A DNA stretch of 64,000 nt from Anaerolineales bacterium UBA3499 (GTDB taxonomy: Bacteria > Chloroflexota > Anaerolineae > Anaerolineales > UBA11657), in assembly GCA_002377585.1 (NCBI GenBank), contig DFQC01000038.1, forward strand, positions 91,604 to 155,603, in the 5' to 3' direction. The notes under the pieces are model-generated. The model did not search any database. It was given only the letters and a program-made list of their open reading frames with translations, and was not told the DNA's origin. How positions within the stretch are numbered: position 1 is the stretch's first letter; every line of letters begins with the position of its first letter. Positions 1 through 9,192 of the stretch are shown one piece after another. The position numbers and the translations under genes were made by a program.

Positions 1-279
1 TTCTATACTCATATTAGATATTCTCTGTGATGGATTGTCTCATGCAGCAGTTACGATGGCAAGTTGATTAATCTGTCTACAATCTCTGTGGTTTTGACCA
101 GTCATTGTATAGGAACATTTCCCCACATATCATATTTTCACACTCAAACACATGATCCTCCGATAAAAATCAAACACTAGTTTGTATTGACCATTCAGGT
201 AATACATAGACACTATTACAAACAAATATCGCCGCAAATAAATGTATGATAAACTGATTATGCGTCGAGGATATAAGCA
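1..279. other. Left-edge region without a recognised gene
   Basis: No gene I can support is visible. One plus-strand frame is open from base 2 to a TGA at 65-67 (21 codons); it could be the tail of a gene cut by the window edge, but it is too short to judge. The rest is AT-rich and presumably carries the promoter of the following yjbQ gene. A TTGACC at 187-192 could be a -35 box, without a convincing -10 partner. Confidence 0.4.
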
Positions 280-699
280 ATGAAAGTACATACTAAAACA
301 ATTTCTATCAGTTCAACGGGCAACCTAGATGCTCATGATATTACTAATCAAGCAGCAAACTTAATACAAATCTCATCTTACACTAACGGCACCATTACAC
401 TATTCACACCATCTTCTACCTCAGGAATCACAACAATTGAATTTGAAGATGGGTGTCTAAAAGACATTAAAAGACTGTTCGATGAGCTAGCCGATTCCGA
501 TAAATATTATGCTCATAACGAAAGATGGCATGATGGTAATGGACATGCACACGTATGCGCTGCACTTTTAGGACCATCTATTACAATACCTTTCTTGGAC
601 AAACATATGACACTGGGTATTTGGCAGCAAATCGTCTTTATCGATTTTGACAACAAACCCCGTCAACGAGAGATAATTGCACAGATTGTCGGAGACTAA
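280..699 (+). CDS. yjbQ: YjbQ/UPF0047 family protein (secondary thiamine-phosphate synthase type)
   Basis: A 139-residue protein of the UPF0047/YjbQ family, usual length about 130-140. The family core is plain: WHDGNGHAH at residues 83-91, then the LGPSITIPF strand and the LGIWQQIVFIDFD strand near 112-124, ending in the usual PRQREI segment. The His-rich loop is the proposed active site. Family members have weak thiamine-phosphate synthase activity (E. coli YjbQ complementation), but the physiological role is not settled. The ATG follows a GAGG at about 267-270. The next genes lie on the opposite strand, so it is probably transcribed alone. Confidence 0.85.
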   Translation: MKVHTKTISISSTGNLDAHDITNQAANLIQISSYTNGTITLFTPSSTSGITTIEFEDGCLKDIKRLFDELADSDKYYAHNERWHDGNGHAHVCAALLGPSITIPFLDKHMTLGIWQQIVFIDFDNKPRQREIIAQIVGD

Positions 700-721
700 T
701 CCCAAGTAATATTACTGAATT

Positions 722-2152
722 CTAACCCACACCACCTAATAATCTCCATATCTGCGCTACAAAAAATGTTATTGTAAGACCCATTGCCACCGGCAACAAG
801 GAAGATATAAGAGTCCATTTAACACTACCTGTTTCTTTGTATATCGTATGAATTGTCGTACTACATGGATTATGAATCAAGCTAAATAACATAAGATTAA
901 CAGCTGTCAGTAGTGTCCAACCTCCAGCCTGAAACACAGCTAAACTTCCTTCTAGAGAATCAAGCTCAAACATTACACCCGCACCTGCTCCAAATGAATC
1001 CATACGGGACGATAGTACAGTAAGCATCAGAATAGTAGGGATAATAATTTCGTTTGCAGGAATTGCTAAGATGTAAGCTAATAATATTACACCATTTAAA
1101 CCAATGAGAATACCAAAAGGATTCAGGTACTCAACTATGTGTTCCGCAACACTTAAATCACCAATCAGTACATTTGAACTTGTCCATATTAGAGCACCAG
1201 CAGGCACAGCCCATAATACAGCTCTCCATAGAACAGGTAATGTTCTATCGATAATAGAAGTGTAGATTGTCTGTAATATACGTGGTGGACGATAAGGTGG
1301 AAGTTCCATACTGAAAGTTGATACCTCTCCCTTTAAAACTGTTCTGGAGAGGCCCCAAGACACTACAAACGTTAGAACAATACCTAATAATGCTATTATC
1401 ACAACCGCTAATGCTGAAATAATACCGGCCAAATGTGCTGGAACTAGGGCTCCAATAAATACAGTGGCAACTAATATTTGAGTTGGCCACCGTCCATTAC
1501 ATAACGCAAAGTTGTTAGTTATTATTGCAATGAGCCTTTCACGAGGACTATCAATTATACGTGTAGCTATTACTCCAGCTGCATTACATCCCCACCCCAT
1601 CGCCATACTCAGTGCTTGTTTTCCATGCGCACCACTACGGCGAAACATATTGTCTAAATTGAAAGCAACGCGAGGTAAATAGCCAAGATCTTCCAACAAA
1701 GTAAACAATGGGAAAAAAATTGCCATGGGAGGCAGCATGACACTAATCACCCATCCCATAGCCAAATAAATACCATCAATCAGTAATCCATCAAGCCACC
1801 AAGGCAAGCCAATAGTACTAGCTCCTGTTTTAAGCAGTGGATACAAATTGTCTAGCAGCAATGTGGCTAACATACTTGAGGGGACATTTGCACCAGATAT
1901 AGTCATCCAGAAAACTACTGTCAGCATAAGCACCATTAGAGGAAAACCAAAAAAACGGCTGGTTACTAATCTGTCTATAGTTCTATCCAAATCAAAATAA
2001 GATCTTTTTTCCTTTTGATTCACAGCTCTATCAGCTATATGAGCTGCATCAGAATATATAGACTCAACCACCCCTTCATGAAACGTACTACCTACATCCC
2101 ATCTAAGCTTTTCAGCAGTTTCTAGTAATCTTTTTGCCTTATTATCAGACAC
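722..2152 (-). CDS. feoB: FeoB permease domain (ferrous iron transporter, split from its GTPase)
   Basis: This 476-residue protein is the membrane half of FeoB: a cytosolic helical segment (about 1-60), then two Gate/nucleoside-recognition regions of hydrophobic helices to the end. The first core Cys lies in GWGCN (residues 186-190). The second lies in ALCNGRWP (216-223), a variant of the CSARLP seen in enterobacterial FeoB. It would move Fe(II), or possibly Mn(II), across the inner membrane. The GTPase is the separate ORF just upstream, in the same frame, ending in TAG eight codons before this start. The start is GTG with an AGAGGAAA ribosome site about 9 nt upstream, so it can be translated independently. 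Without the TAG the joined protein would be about 746 residues, normal for FeoB. Confidence 0.88.
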   Translation of the reverse strand: MSDNKAKRLLETAEKLRWDVGSTFHEGVVESIYSDAAHIADRAVNQKEKRSYFDLDRTIDRLVTSRFFGFPLMVLMLTVVFWMTISGANVPSSMLATLLLDNLYPLLKTGASTIGLPWWLDGLLIDGIYLAMGWVISVMLPPMAIFFPLFTLLEDLGYLPRVAFNLDNMFRRSGAHGKQALSMAMGWGCNAAGVIATRIIDSPRERLIAIITNNFALCNGRWPTQILVATVFIGALVPAHLAGIISALAVVIIALLGIVLTFVVSWGLSRTVLKGEVSTFSMELPPYRPPRILQTIYTSIIDRTLPVLWRAVLWAVPAGALIWTSSNVLIGDLSVAEHIVEYLNPFGILIGLNGVILLAYILAIPANEIIIPTILMLTVLSSRMDSFGAGAGVMFELDSLEGSLAVFQAGGWTLLTAVNLMLFSLIHNPCSTTIHTIYKETGSVKWTLISSLLPVAMGLTITFFVAQIWRLLGGVG

Positions 2153-2176
2153 AGTTAAGTTTCCTCTATACAGGTA

Positions 2177-2962
2177 CTAGGATAAAGATCCTAATTCTCC
2201 TGTTTCCAAAGCAGTTGCTATGCGAGTATCACCATCTAAAAGACGTAGAGCGATCCAGCGCGGATTAGGTAAATCTGGAAACATACTTTCAACTTGCCTA
2301 GTAAGTTGTTGTACTACTCCGCTCACTGCACTAGATTTATCATCTATACGACGTGGATTACACACTGTACTGCCCGAAGCTACATCGCTTATAGTTTGCA
2401 ATAGTTGCGGCAATCCTTCTTGAAATCTCGCTACTGTCGGAACCACTGGCACACCTAAATCACGTGCTAAACGACGCTCATCTATATCTAGACCGCGTTT
2501 TCGTGCTTCATCCATTAGATTAAGGCACACAACTACCCGATCTGATATCTCAAGCACCTGTAATACCAAGTTTAGGTTACGCTCCAATCGTGTAGCATCT
2601 ACCACTACAACGGTAACATCAGGTCGCCCAAACAAAATAAAGTCTCTAGCTATTTCCTCGTCAGTACTAGTGCTAAGCAGCGAGTACGTGCCAGGCAAAT
2701 CTACAATCTTAAAACGTGTAGACTGATACTCATATCCCCCTTCTGCTCGAGCTACCGTTTTACCCGGCCAATTACCAGTATGCTGTCGCATTCCCGTCAA
2801 TGAGTTGAATACTGTACTTTTACCCGTATTAGGGTTGCCGGCTAATGCAACCACATAATCCCAATCTTCCATATCCACGCCAAGTTTTAATAATTGGGCA
2901 GAGTTATGTGCTGGGCAAACTGCACAAGCTTCAGGAACATTAGCATTAATTTCTATATTCAC
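2177..2962 (-). CDS. feoB: FeoB GTPase domain (N-terminal half of split FeoB)
   Basis: A 261-residue G protein. G1/P-loop is GNPNTGKST (42-50), G3 is DLPGT (88-92) and G4 is NLMD (148-151), the arrangement of the FeoB small GTPase. G5 is unusual, VPTVAR (174-179) where SAR is common. A CAVC pair (C13, C16) precedes the G domain and might bind metal. The ORF ends in the linker that normally joins the G domain to the permease, at an in-frame TAG. GTP hydrolysis would drive or gate transport by the permease encoded 24 nt downstream. It belongs to the minus-strand operon dtxR/feoA-feoB, with 42 nt between the regulator and this gene. Confidence 0.9.
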   Translation of the reverse strand: MNIEINANVPEACAVCPAHNSAQLLKLGVDMEDWDYVVALAGNPNTGKSTVFNSLTGMRQHTGNWPGKTVARAEGGYEYQSTRFKIVDLPGTYSLLSTSTDEEIARDFILFGRPDVTVVVVDATRLERNLNLVLQVLEISDRVVVCLNLMDEARKRGLDIDERRLARDLGVPVVPTVARFQEGLPQLLQTISDVASGSTVCNPRRIDDKSSAVSGVVQQLTRQVESMFPDLPNPRWIALRLLDGDTRIATALETGELGSLS

Positions 2963-3004
2963 ATGTCCTCACTATCTATCTAAGGTCAGATAACATGATG
3001 AGCC

Positions 3005-4024
3005 TCATAAAGGCACAACACTAATCATACTTGCTTGGTCTTGACGTAGTCCAATCAGCGCTTCACGTATCCTATATGCTGTTGGGTCGCCACTTGGACT
3101 TCGCATTTCAGCTTTAATCACAGTCCCTGGCAGCACTCCCAAATCTAAAAGTCTGCGACGTTCTAAACCCCTACACTGCCTCGATATTCGCATTACTCGA
3201 CAACTTTGACCGATATCTAAATTAGACAGGCGTTTACTTTCATCCATATCATCTAAATCAGGTTCTGAAACTGGCACTACTGATATATTGGAAGCCAATA
3301 ATGGCGCTATGACATGCTCGTCACCTGCAGCCCAAATACGTACAAAATGTTGACCTATTTCTAGTACCTGTATTTCCATACCTGGATGCAATCCTAAAGC
3401 TACCAACTGTGAATATAATGTCTTAGGTTCATCTTCTAAATGCACAATGTGCAAACGTTGACCAATCTCTTGATTAGACAATGGAATACCACCATGATAT
3501 ACAAGATCCCCACTTGACGTAGGAATTGGGTCACCATGAGGATCATGAGTAGGATTGCCTAACGAATTTGAAAGGCTATCAATCTCATCTAAAGTCATAT
3601 TGTGTTCATGAAGCTCGGCTCTTTCATGCCATTCCGATTCTATAAACCCGGTCTGTTCAGCAAGATAATGTTCCCATAACCGATGTGCACGTAATATATG
3701 CAGTGCAGAAACACGACCACGTTTTGTAAGTTTGAATTCAGTGCCTTCTAACTTCAATAGACCATGTTTTGCCATTTCATGCAACAAAATAGCAGCTTGA
3801 TTGCCGCTAATACCAATAGCACCTGTCACACTATCTAGAGTAGTCATATTATTAATTAATTCGTTTTTGTAGATATGTTTTAGAGCGTCTTCACTCAATA
3901 CCCTATGCGTCAAATGGCTTTGACGCCGCCACTGCCAGAACAAACCCCCATCTGGCCTAAACAAAATAAAAGATGTTGCTAATAGCAACGAAGCATAAGT
4001 AAGTGCCAATATTGGATTAGACAT
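3005..4024 (-). CDS. Membrane-anchored DtxR-family regulator fused to two FeoA domains
   Basis: A 339-residue fusion. Residues about 6-22 form one hydrophobic helix followed by WQWRR, so the N-terminus is probably membrane-anchored. Next come a DtxR/MntR-type winged helix (about 43-120) and a His/Glu-rich dimerisation segment (E and H residues in HERAELHEHNM). Two FeoA/SH3-like modules follow (about 180-262 and 268-338; the second has the RRRLLDLGVLPGT signature). DtxR proteins repress iron or manganese genes when metal-loaded, and FeoA modules interact with FeoB. First gene of the feo operon, directly behind a perfect 16-bp palindrome that is probably its own operator. Whether iron or manganese is sensed cannot be told from sequence. 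Confidence 0.85.
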   Translation of the reverse strand: MSNPILALTYASLLLATSFILFRPDGGLFWQWRRQSHLTHRVLSEDALKHIYKNELINNMTTLDSVTGAIGISGNQAAILLHEMAKHGLLKLEGTEFKLTKRGRVSALHILRAHRLWEHYLAEQTGFIESEWHERAELHEHNMTLDEIDSLSNSLGNPTHDPHGDPIPTSSGDLVYHGGIPLSNQEIGQRLHIVHLEDEPKTLYSQLVALGLHPGMEIQVLEIGQHFVRIWAAGDEHVIAPLLASNISVVPVSEPDLDDMDESKRLSNLDIGQSCRVMRISRQCRGLERRRLLDLGVLPGTVIKAEMRSPSGDPTAYRIREALIGLRQDQASMISVVPL

Positions 4025-4060
4025 AATAACTCACACCCATTGTATACATATAGATGTCTT

Positions 4061-4076
4061 TTTAGGCATGCCTAAA
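4061..4076. promoter_or_regulatory. Palindromic operator, probably a DtxR/MntR-type metal box
   Basis: TTTAGGCATGCCTAAA is a perfect 16-bp inverted repeat, 36 bp upstream of the first codon of the dtxR-feoA/feoB operon. Its AGG...CCT half-sites resemble DtxR-family boxes. The position between promoter and start fits metal-dependent autorepression. The assignment is inference from symmetry, resemblance and location. Confidence 0.82.
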
Positions 4077-4090
4077 TTATTATACACCAC

Positions 4091-5641
4091 CTAGAAATCG
4101 TGGTCAATTAATGATGGAGTGAATTCAGCACCAGTGGAAATCCATAACATGCAATCATGCTGAGTCACCAAATGATCTAAGTCACACTGTTGATACTCAA
4201 TCATCAGTAATGGCTCACCTCCAACTAAACATTCCCTTCCATCATCACAGTATCCGCCTGACAGACTAAGATGGTATTTCCCGTTCACGGAATAAATTGG
4301 TAGCCTATTACCACGTTGATCAATAATAAATGCATCCTGAGTATCAAGTAACGGATCAACAATAGCTTCAATGTCATTATTTGTACGCGCCCAGGCAACA
4401 ATGGTACGCCTCATAGGACTTAATAAAGTCACCACATGATGTGTAGGCCATATCGAATGACTCACAGTCTGGAAATGAGACAGGTTTTCGGAAAGAACTT
4501 GATAAGCAATAGAAGCTGGTCTAAGAGATCCATTATTTCGTATCAGGCCATATGACTCTAATCCCATGACTGGACCAACATGATCAAATAACTTATATAT
4601 TGCAATTCGTTCAGCTCCAGCTGCAAAAGCAAGTGTGCTTGATTGAATCAAAAAAGAAGCTTGCTGTTCTAAAGTAACAGGTAAAATAGGGTCATACCAA
4701 GGATGCAGCGGATCATCCATCGGTGCTGCATTGGTCTCATTCATCCAAATGGCTTTGTCTAGCCCAAATTCGACAAGTATGTCAGATTGCATCTTGATAA
4801 TTTGGTAGACGCTCTCAGAATCAAAATATACGTGAACAGTAGCTACATCGAAATAGAAGTTATTAGATATTGCATCTTTATCACTTGCTGCTATTTCTAG
4901 TAGGCGGCGAAGATAAGGTTCCCTTCCATACACTACATCATGCCAATAAGTCAGACCACCCAAATGAATAACTGAGTCAGGGTCAATTTCTTTAGCTACA
5001 ATGTATGCTACTTTTACTAGACGATAATAATCTTCGACAGAACCGTCAAATTGCGCACCTGGATGATCAAAAGATATATCTGGTTCATTCCATATAATCC
5101 AATGTTTTATTTGATCACTATATTCATATACAATGCGCCTAACAAAATTTGCCCAATGATTGCCAGGATCCGAAACAGGCAAATATAATCCTTCCGGCAC
5201 TCCCCTATGAGGCAATCCTTTAGTAGCCCATTCTGGTGTACCAATCAATAACGCAGCAATTTCCCTGCTATTCTGTACCGCAGTATCCAGCCATTCATTT
5301 TGTAGTAGTGAGTGCTCAGTATTATTTCGATAAATTGGGTCACCATATTGCTCAATAATTTCTAGTCCATGAGGATAAACAGGAATCCAACTATTAGGTC
5401 CCAAGGGTTGTACACGGTACCACTCTATTACAACACGGTCCCAGCCCACTTCCCATTTATTGGCAATATGTGATGCCTGATATGATTCCACTATACCAAA
5501 ACGCGGATCGGGTTTGGTATCATCAGCTCTAACAGTAACTGTTGGAATCATCAGTAACACCATTAAGGTAACATTTATAATAATCAACAGCAAGGACAAT
5601 CGACTGAATGCAAAGTTATATAAAAAGTTGAAATTAGACAT
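4091..5641 (-). CDS. Secreted or membrane-anchored glycosidase-like TIM-barrel protein
   Basis: About 516 residues from the ATG at 5641; an in-frame ATG at 5746 would add 35 residues but overlaps the divergent gene. The N-terminus has one long hydrophobic stretch ending near TVTVRADD, a signal peptide or anchor. The body looks like a clan GH-A glycoside hydrolase (GH5/GH39-like). WNEPD near residue 186 matches the acid/base Glu after beta-4, and WMNETNA near 302 is a candidate nucleophile Glu, about 115 residues later as expected. The substrate cannot be told. A C-terminal beta-rich part with several Cys follows the barrel. Family assignment rests on these motifs only. Confidence 0.65.
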   Translation of the reverse strand: MSNFNFLYNFAFSRLSLLLIIINVTLMVLLMIPTVTVRADDTKPDPRFGIVESYQASHIANKWEVGWDRVVIEWYRVQPLGPNSWIPVYPHGLEIIEQYGDPIYRNNTEHSLLQNEWLDTAVQNSREIAALLIGTPEWATKGLPHRGVPEGLYLPVSDPGNHWANFVRRIVYEYSDQIKHWIIWNEPDISFDHPGAQFDGSVEDYYRLVKVAYIVAKEIDPDSVIHLGGLTYWHDVVYGREPYLRRLLEIAASDKDAISNNFYFDVATVHVYFDSESVYQIIKMQSDILVEFGLDKAIWMNETNAAPMDDPLHPWYDPILPVTLEQQASFLIQSSTLAFAAGAERIAIYKLFDHVGPVMGLESYGLIRNNGSLRPASIAYQVLSENLSHFQTVSHSIWPTHHVVTLLSPMRRTIVAWARTNNDIEAIVDPLLDTQDAFIIDQRGNRLPIYSVNGKYHLSLSGGYCDDGRECLVGGEPLLMIEYQQCDLDHLVTQHDCMLWISTGAEFTPSLIDHDF

Positions 5642-5720
5642 ATAATTAGAAAATAAATTGCAGACGTATTGTATGATAAAACAACAAGTCAACATCCAGA
5701 ATACTATAACGTATAATTTA

Positions 5721-5726
5721 TATAAT
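5721..5726 (+). promoter_or_regulatory. -10 box TATAAT eight bases before the start codon
   Basis: TATAAT at 5721-5726 precedes the ATG at 5735 by eight bases, so transcription would begin at or next to the start codon. No Shine-Dalgarno sequence is present and the -35 region is weak. A second TATAAT lies at 5712-5717. Confidence 0.5.
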
Positions 5727-5734
5727 AGAATAGC

Positions 5735-7264
5735 ATGCAACCACAAAGATTAATTTGGTCTACCATCACGTCAATCTGTTTATTGACCACATCATGTGTA
5801 AATAACACAGAGACTAGGCAGGATGCTACATCCACCTTAGCACCTCCTCAAGTCAGCATCACTATTACTACAGCTGAACCCAATGCACTTCCTCAACCTA
5901 CTCGTAAAACTATCACTGAATCAATTGCACCAACAACTGAAGTCTACACTCCAGATACGTATCATTTGTACAGTGCTCAGAATGGTGATACTTTACCTAC
6001 AATAGCGCGACGCTTTGTAGTTGATTTAGAACTCTTGTGGAGAGCCAACTCAAATCTATCACGTACAGATTTTCTGGATAGGAATACTCTAGTCACTGTG
6101 CCTGATTTAGATCTCAGCAATTCCATTGAGCCTTTCTGGATAGTACCTGACAGCGAGATAGTTTATGGGCCAGGTCAAATCAATCTCGATGTAGAGCAAG
6201 AAGTTAGGAATTATCCTGACGGATGGCTTTGGCAAATCGAAGCAGGAAACGACTATCTATTGCCCGGATGGAGAGTTGTACAAGATATATCTGTGGCATA
6301 TTCGGTTAATCCTCGCATCTTACTAGCACTTATTGAATACCAAAGTGGTTTGGTCACAGGCATTAGCGACGCAGAGTCAATATTACAATATCCACTAAAC
6401 GTACAAAAATGGAAGTATGCTAAGCTGCCTAACCAGCTAATGTGGGCATCAGAGCAGATTAATGCAGGTTACTACGGATGGAGACATGGTCGCATACAAC
6501 AGCTTACCCTGGCTGAAGGAGAAACATATCAACTCGACCCACGCCTAAACTCTGGCACTGTAGCAATTTACTCGTTCTTTGCCCAGTTATATTCGCAAGC
6601 ATTATTTGAACAAGCAATAGGACCCAATGGATTTTCCGCAACATATGAACAACTCTTCGGAGACCCCTTTGATTTCCAAGTTGATCTATTGGAGCCAGGT
6701 TTGACACAGCCGGAAATTGAACTTCCCTTTGAACATAATGTTATATGGAATTTTACTGGTGGGCCACACAATGCATGGAGAGACTCAGCTCCTTGGGCAG
6801 CTATCGATTTTGCGCCACAATTAGCTGAGCCTGGTTGTGCTAAAAGCACTGACTGGATTGTGGCACCTGCATCAGGTGTAATATCTCGTATCCAGAATGG
6901 TGTATTAGCCCAAAACTTAGGCAATGACAAGTCAGAACTCACAGGTTGGACTCTAGTTTACGTACATTTATTGCCTGAAAAATATAAGCTCAGAGTAGGC
7001 CAACAAGTCGAATCTGGAGAACGACTAGGTCGACCATCTTGCGAAGGAGATTTCGAAAGCACAGGTACTCACTTACATCTAGCGCGCAAATACAATGGTG
7101 AGTGGATACCGGCTTCTGGACCTCCCACTTTCTCTCTTGGCAATTGGGATGTTATAGGAGAGCATCGTCCGTATCGCGGCAAATTACATAATCATAACAG
7201 TGGAATCTCGATAGAAGCCTGCGCTTGCGTAAATGACAATCAAATTTCAAAACCACACAAATGA
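5735..7264 (+). CDS. Lipoprotein with LysM and M23 peptidase domains
   Basis: A 509-residue envelope protein. The first 21 residues are a lipoprotein signal (LLTTSC, lipobox Cys21), followed by a Thr/Pro-rich linker. A LysM peptidoglycan-binding module (about 76-124) and a middle region of unknown fold follow. The C-terminal third is an M23 (lysostaphin/NlpD-type) domain: GGPH, then AIDFAP supplying the Asp ligand, and THLHLARK with the HxH metal site. M23 enzymes cut peptide cross-links in peptidoglycan or act as activators. All expected metal ligands appear present. The start is probably leaderless, with a -10 box eight bases upstream. It overlaps no real start, since the next gene begins at 7299. 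Confidence 0.85.
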   Translation: MQPQRLIWSTITSICLLTTSCVNNTETRQDATSTLAPPQVSITITTAEPNALPQPTRKTITESIAPTTEVYTPDTYHLYSAQNGDTLPTIARRFVVDLELLWRANSNLSRTDFLDRNTLVTVPDLDLSNSIEPFWIVPDSEIVYGPGQINLDVEQEVRNYPDGWLWQIEAGNDYLLPGWRVVQDISVAYSVNPRILLALIEYQSGLVTGISDAESILQYPLNVQKWKYAKLPNQLMWASEQINAGYYGWRHGRIQQLTLAEGETYQLDPRLNSGTVAIYSFFAQLYSQALFEQAIGPNGFSATYEQLFGDPFDFQVDLLEPGLTQPEIELPFEHNVIWNFTGGPHNAWRDSAPWAAIDFAPQLAEPGCAKSTDWIVAPASGVISRIQNGVLAQNLGNDKSELTGWTLVYVHLLPEKYKLRVGQQVESGERLGRPSCEGDFESTGTHLHLARKYNGEWIPASGPPTFSLGNWDVIGEHRPYRGKLHNHNSGISIEACACVNDNQISKPHK

Positions 7265-7298
7265 CAGATATGAATATAATGAGTATGAGGACCAAACA

Positions 7299-8150
7299 AT
7301 GACAAAAAGTACCTTTCAATTTGGAACGGTCGGGTCACCAGTCACTACCCCCAAAAGCCCAGGTGGTTCAGTAGGAGCTATTGCACAAACAGCTGTACTA
7401 GGTCTAACAACTCTAGAATTAGGATGGGTACATTCTGTACGAGTAAAAGAGTCTACCTGCGAAAAAATCAATGCAGCTTCCGAAGAAAACAATGTAACTC
7501 TTAGTGTGCATGCACCATATTTTATTAACCTAAATGCGAAGGATGAGGAATGGCCAAAAAGTCGAAGGCGTTTAATGGATGCGGCTCATTACGGAAATTT
7601 GGCTGGGGCTACTGACATAATTTTTCATCCCGGTTCTTATTTCGGTGCTCCACCAAAAGAGGTATTACCATTAGCTATAGAAAGACTGAATGGATGCGTT
7701 GAGGAGCTAAGACAATCATCCAATACAGTAACACTGCGTCCAGAAACAATGGGTAAAAGTGCCATGCTTGGATCGCTCACTGATACACTTGAACTTTCCA
7801 AAAATATACCAGGGGTTGCTCCATGTATAGACATTGCTCACTTACATGCCCGTAATGGTGATGGTACAGTTAACACTTACCAAGAATTTGAAGATATTAT
7901 TGAATCCATAAGTACCACACTAGGTGACAAAGAACTTAACAATTTGCACATTCACATCTCCGGAATAGAATATGGCCCTAAGGGCGAACGGAAACATTTG
8001 ACTTTTGAAGAAGGAGACCTAAATTACTTTGATTTTCTGCAAGTGTTATCCGATTGCCATTGCTCAGGTAGACTGCTTTGTGAAAGCCCAATAATGGAAG
8101 ACGATGCACTGTTAATTAAGAAAGTATGGCAACAAATACAAAATAGCTAA
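7299..8150 (+). CDS. Endonuclease IV-like (AP endonuclease family 2) TIM-barrel protein
   Basis: 283 residues from the ATG at 7299, chosen because a GAGG lies about 9 nt upstream; an in-frame ATG at 7233 would overlap the previous gene. Metal-site motifs of the EndoIV fold appear in order: HAPYFIN, FHPGS, RPETMGK, CIDIAHLHARNG, HIHISGIEYG, with a Glu in LLCESP near the end. These supply the His/Glu/Asp ligands of the trinuclear zinc centre, as in Nfo, which nicks DNA at abasic sites. The spacing resembles the compact archaeal/Chloroflexi Nfo-like group rather than E. coli Nfo. A sugar isomerase relative is less likely but not excluded. Confidence 0.8.
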   Translation: MTKSTFQFGTVGSPVTTPKSPGGSVGAIAQTAVLGLTTLELGWVHSVRVKESTCEKINAASEENNVTLSVHAPYFINLNAKDEEWPKSRRRLMDAAHYGNLAGATDIIFHPGSYFGAPPKEVLPLAIERLNGCVEELRQSSNTVTLRPETMGKSAMLGSLTDTLELSKNIPGVAPCIDIAHLHARNGDGTVNTYQEFEDIIESISTTLGDKELNNLHIHISGIEYGPKGERKHLTFEEGDLNYFDFLQVLSDCHCSGRLLCESPIMEDDALLIKKVWQQIQNS

Positions 8151-8160
8151 CAACAATTAT

Positions 8161-9192
8161 ATGAAAGCCCTGGTAAAAACAAGAGCACAAGTTGGTCTTG
8201 AGCTCAAAGAAATTCCAACTCCTGAACCTGGCCCAGATGATGTACGCATCCATATAATGAAAAGTTCCATTTGCGGAACTGACTTGCATATTTATGATTG
8301 GGACGATTGGGCATCACATAACATAAATATTCCTCTTACTATAGGTCACGAATACGTAGGAATTGTGGACAAAGTTGGTAGTAACGTACATGATTACTCT
8401 CCAGGCGATTTGGTGTCAGGAGAAGGTCACATAGTGTGTGGGCGCTGCCGCAACTGCTTAGCAGGAAGACGACATTTGTGCCGCGATACACTAGGAGTCG
8501 GAATCAATCGTCCTGGTGCCTTTGCAGAGTATCTCATAATACCTGTTGCCAATGTATGGCCTTGCGATAGTAAAATACCTCTAGAGATACTAACCTGTTT
8601 CGACCCATTAGGTAATGCCACACATGCATCATTGTCATTCAATGTAATAGGTGAGGATGTGCTTATAACTGGTGCAGGACCAATTGGTCTTATGGCAGCT
8701 TCAATAGTACGTCATATAGGTGCCCGTCACGTAGTAATCACTGATCCCAATCCTTACAGACTTACATTAGCTAAGAATATGGGCGTTAGTATGGCAATCA
8801 ATCCTCAAGAACAAACGCTCACAGATATAATGAATCATCTAGCTATGAAAGAGGGATTTGACGTTGGTCTCGAAATGTCTGGAAGTCCCAAAGCACTACA
8901 CTCCATAATAAAAAACATGAGTCATGGAGGAAAAATAGCTTTGCTTGGATTACTTCCGGATACCACAACTACAGCTTGGAATAAAGTAATTTTCCATGGA
9001 TTAACTATTAAGGGCATATATGGAAGAGAAATGTTTGAAACTTGGTACAAAATGACTACTATGTTGCAATCTGGATTAGATATCTCTAAGGTAGTAACAC
9101 ATCAAATGAGTTATAAAGATTATGGCGATGGTTTTGACTTGATGCGTTCAGGACAATGCGGAAAAGTAGTTTTGGACTGGAGAGAAATATAG
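8161..9192 (+). CDS. tdh: L-threonine 3-dehydrogenase
   Basis: A 343-residue zinc-dependent medium-chain dehydrogenase, the normal length for Tdh. Catalytic zinc ligands are Cys38 (SSICGTD) and His63-Glu64 (GHEYVG). Structural zinc ligands are Cys93, 96, 99 and 107. The NAD-binding GAGPIGL lies near residue 170. It oxidises threonine to 2-amino-3-ketobutyrate. The DLHIYDWDDWA stretch after the first Cys is typical of Tdh. The TAG stop abuts the ATG of kbl, so the unstable product would be passed to the next enzyme made from the same mRNA. Confidence 0.95.
   Translation: MKALVKTRAQVGLELKEIPTPEPGPDDVRIHIMKSSICGTDLHIYDWDDWASHNINIPLTIGHEYVGIVDKVGSNVHDYSPGDLVSGEGHIVCGRCRNCLAGRRHLCRDTLGVGINRPGAFAEYLIIPVANVWPCDSKIPLEILTCFDPLGNATHASLSFNVIGEDVLITGAGPIGLMAASIVRHIGARHVVITDPNPYRLTLAKNMGVSMAINPQEQTLTDIMNHLAMKEGFDVGLEMSGSPKALHSIIKNMSHGGKIALLGLLPDTTTTAWNKVIFHGLTIKGIYGREMFETWYKMTTMLQSGLDISKVVTHQMSYKDYGDGFDLMRSGQCGKVVLDWREI

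Noticed and set aside
5642..5746. Longer N-terminus for the glycosidase-like gene (start at 5746)
   Set aside because: It would overlap the start and -10 region of the divergent M23 gene; the ATG at 5641 begins just before the natural signal sequence.
6568..6942. Minus-strand open frame of 124 codons inside the M23 gene
   Set aside because: It is a shadow of the coding strand; the plus-strand frame has a complete M23 signature.
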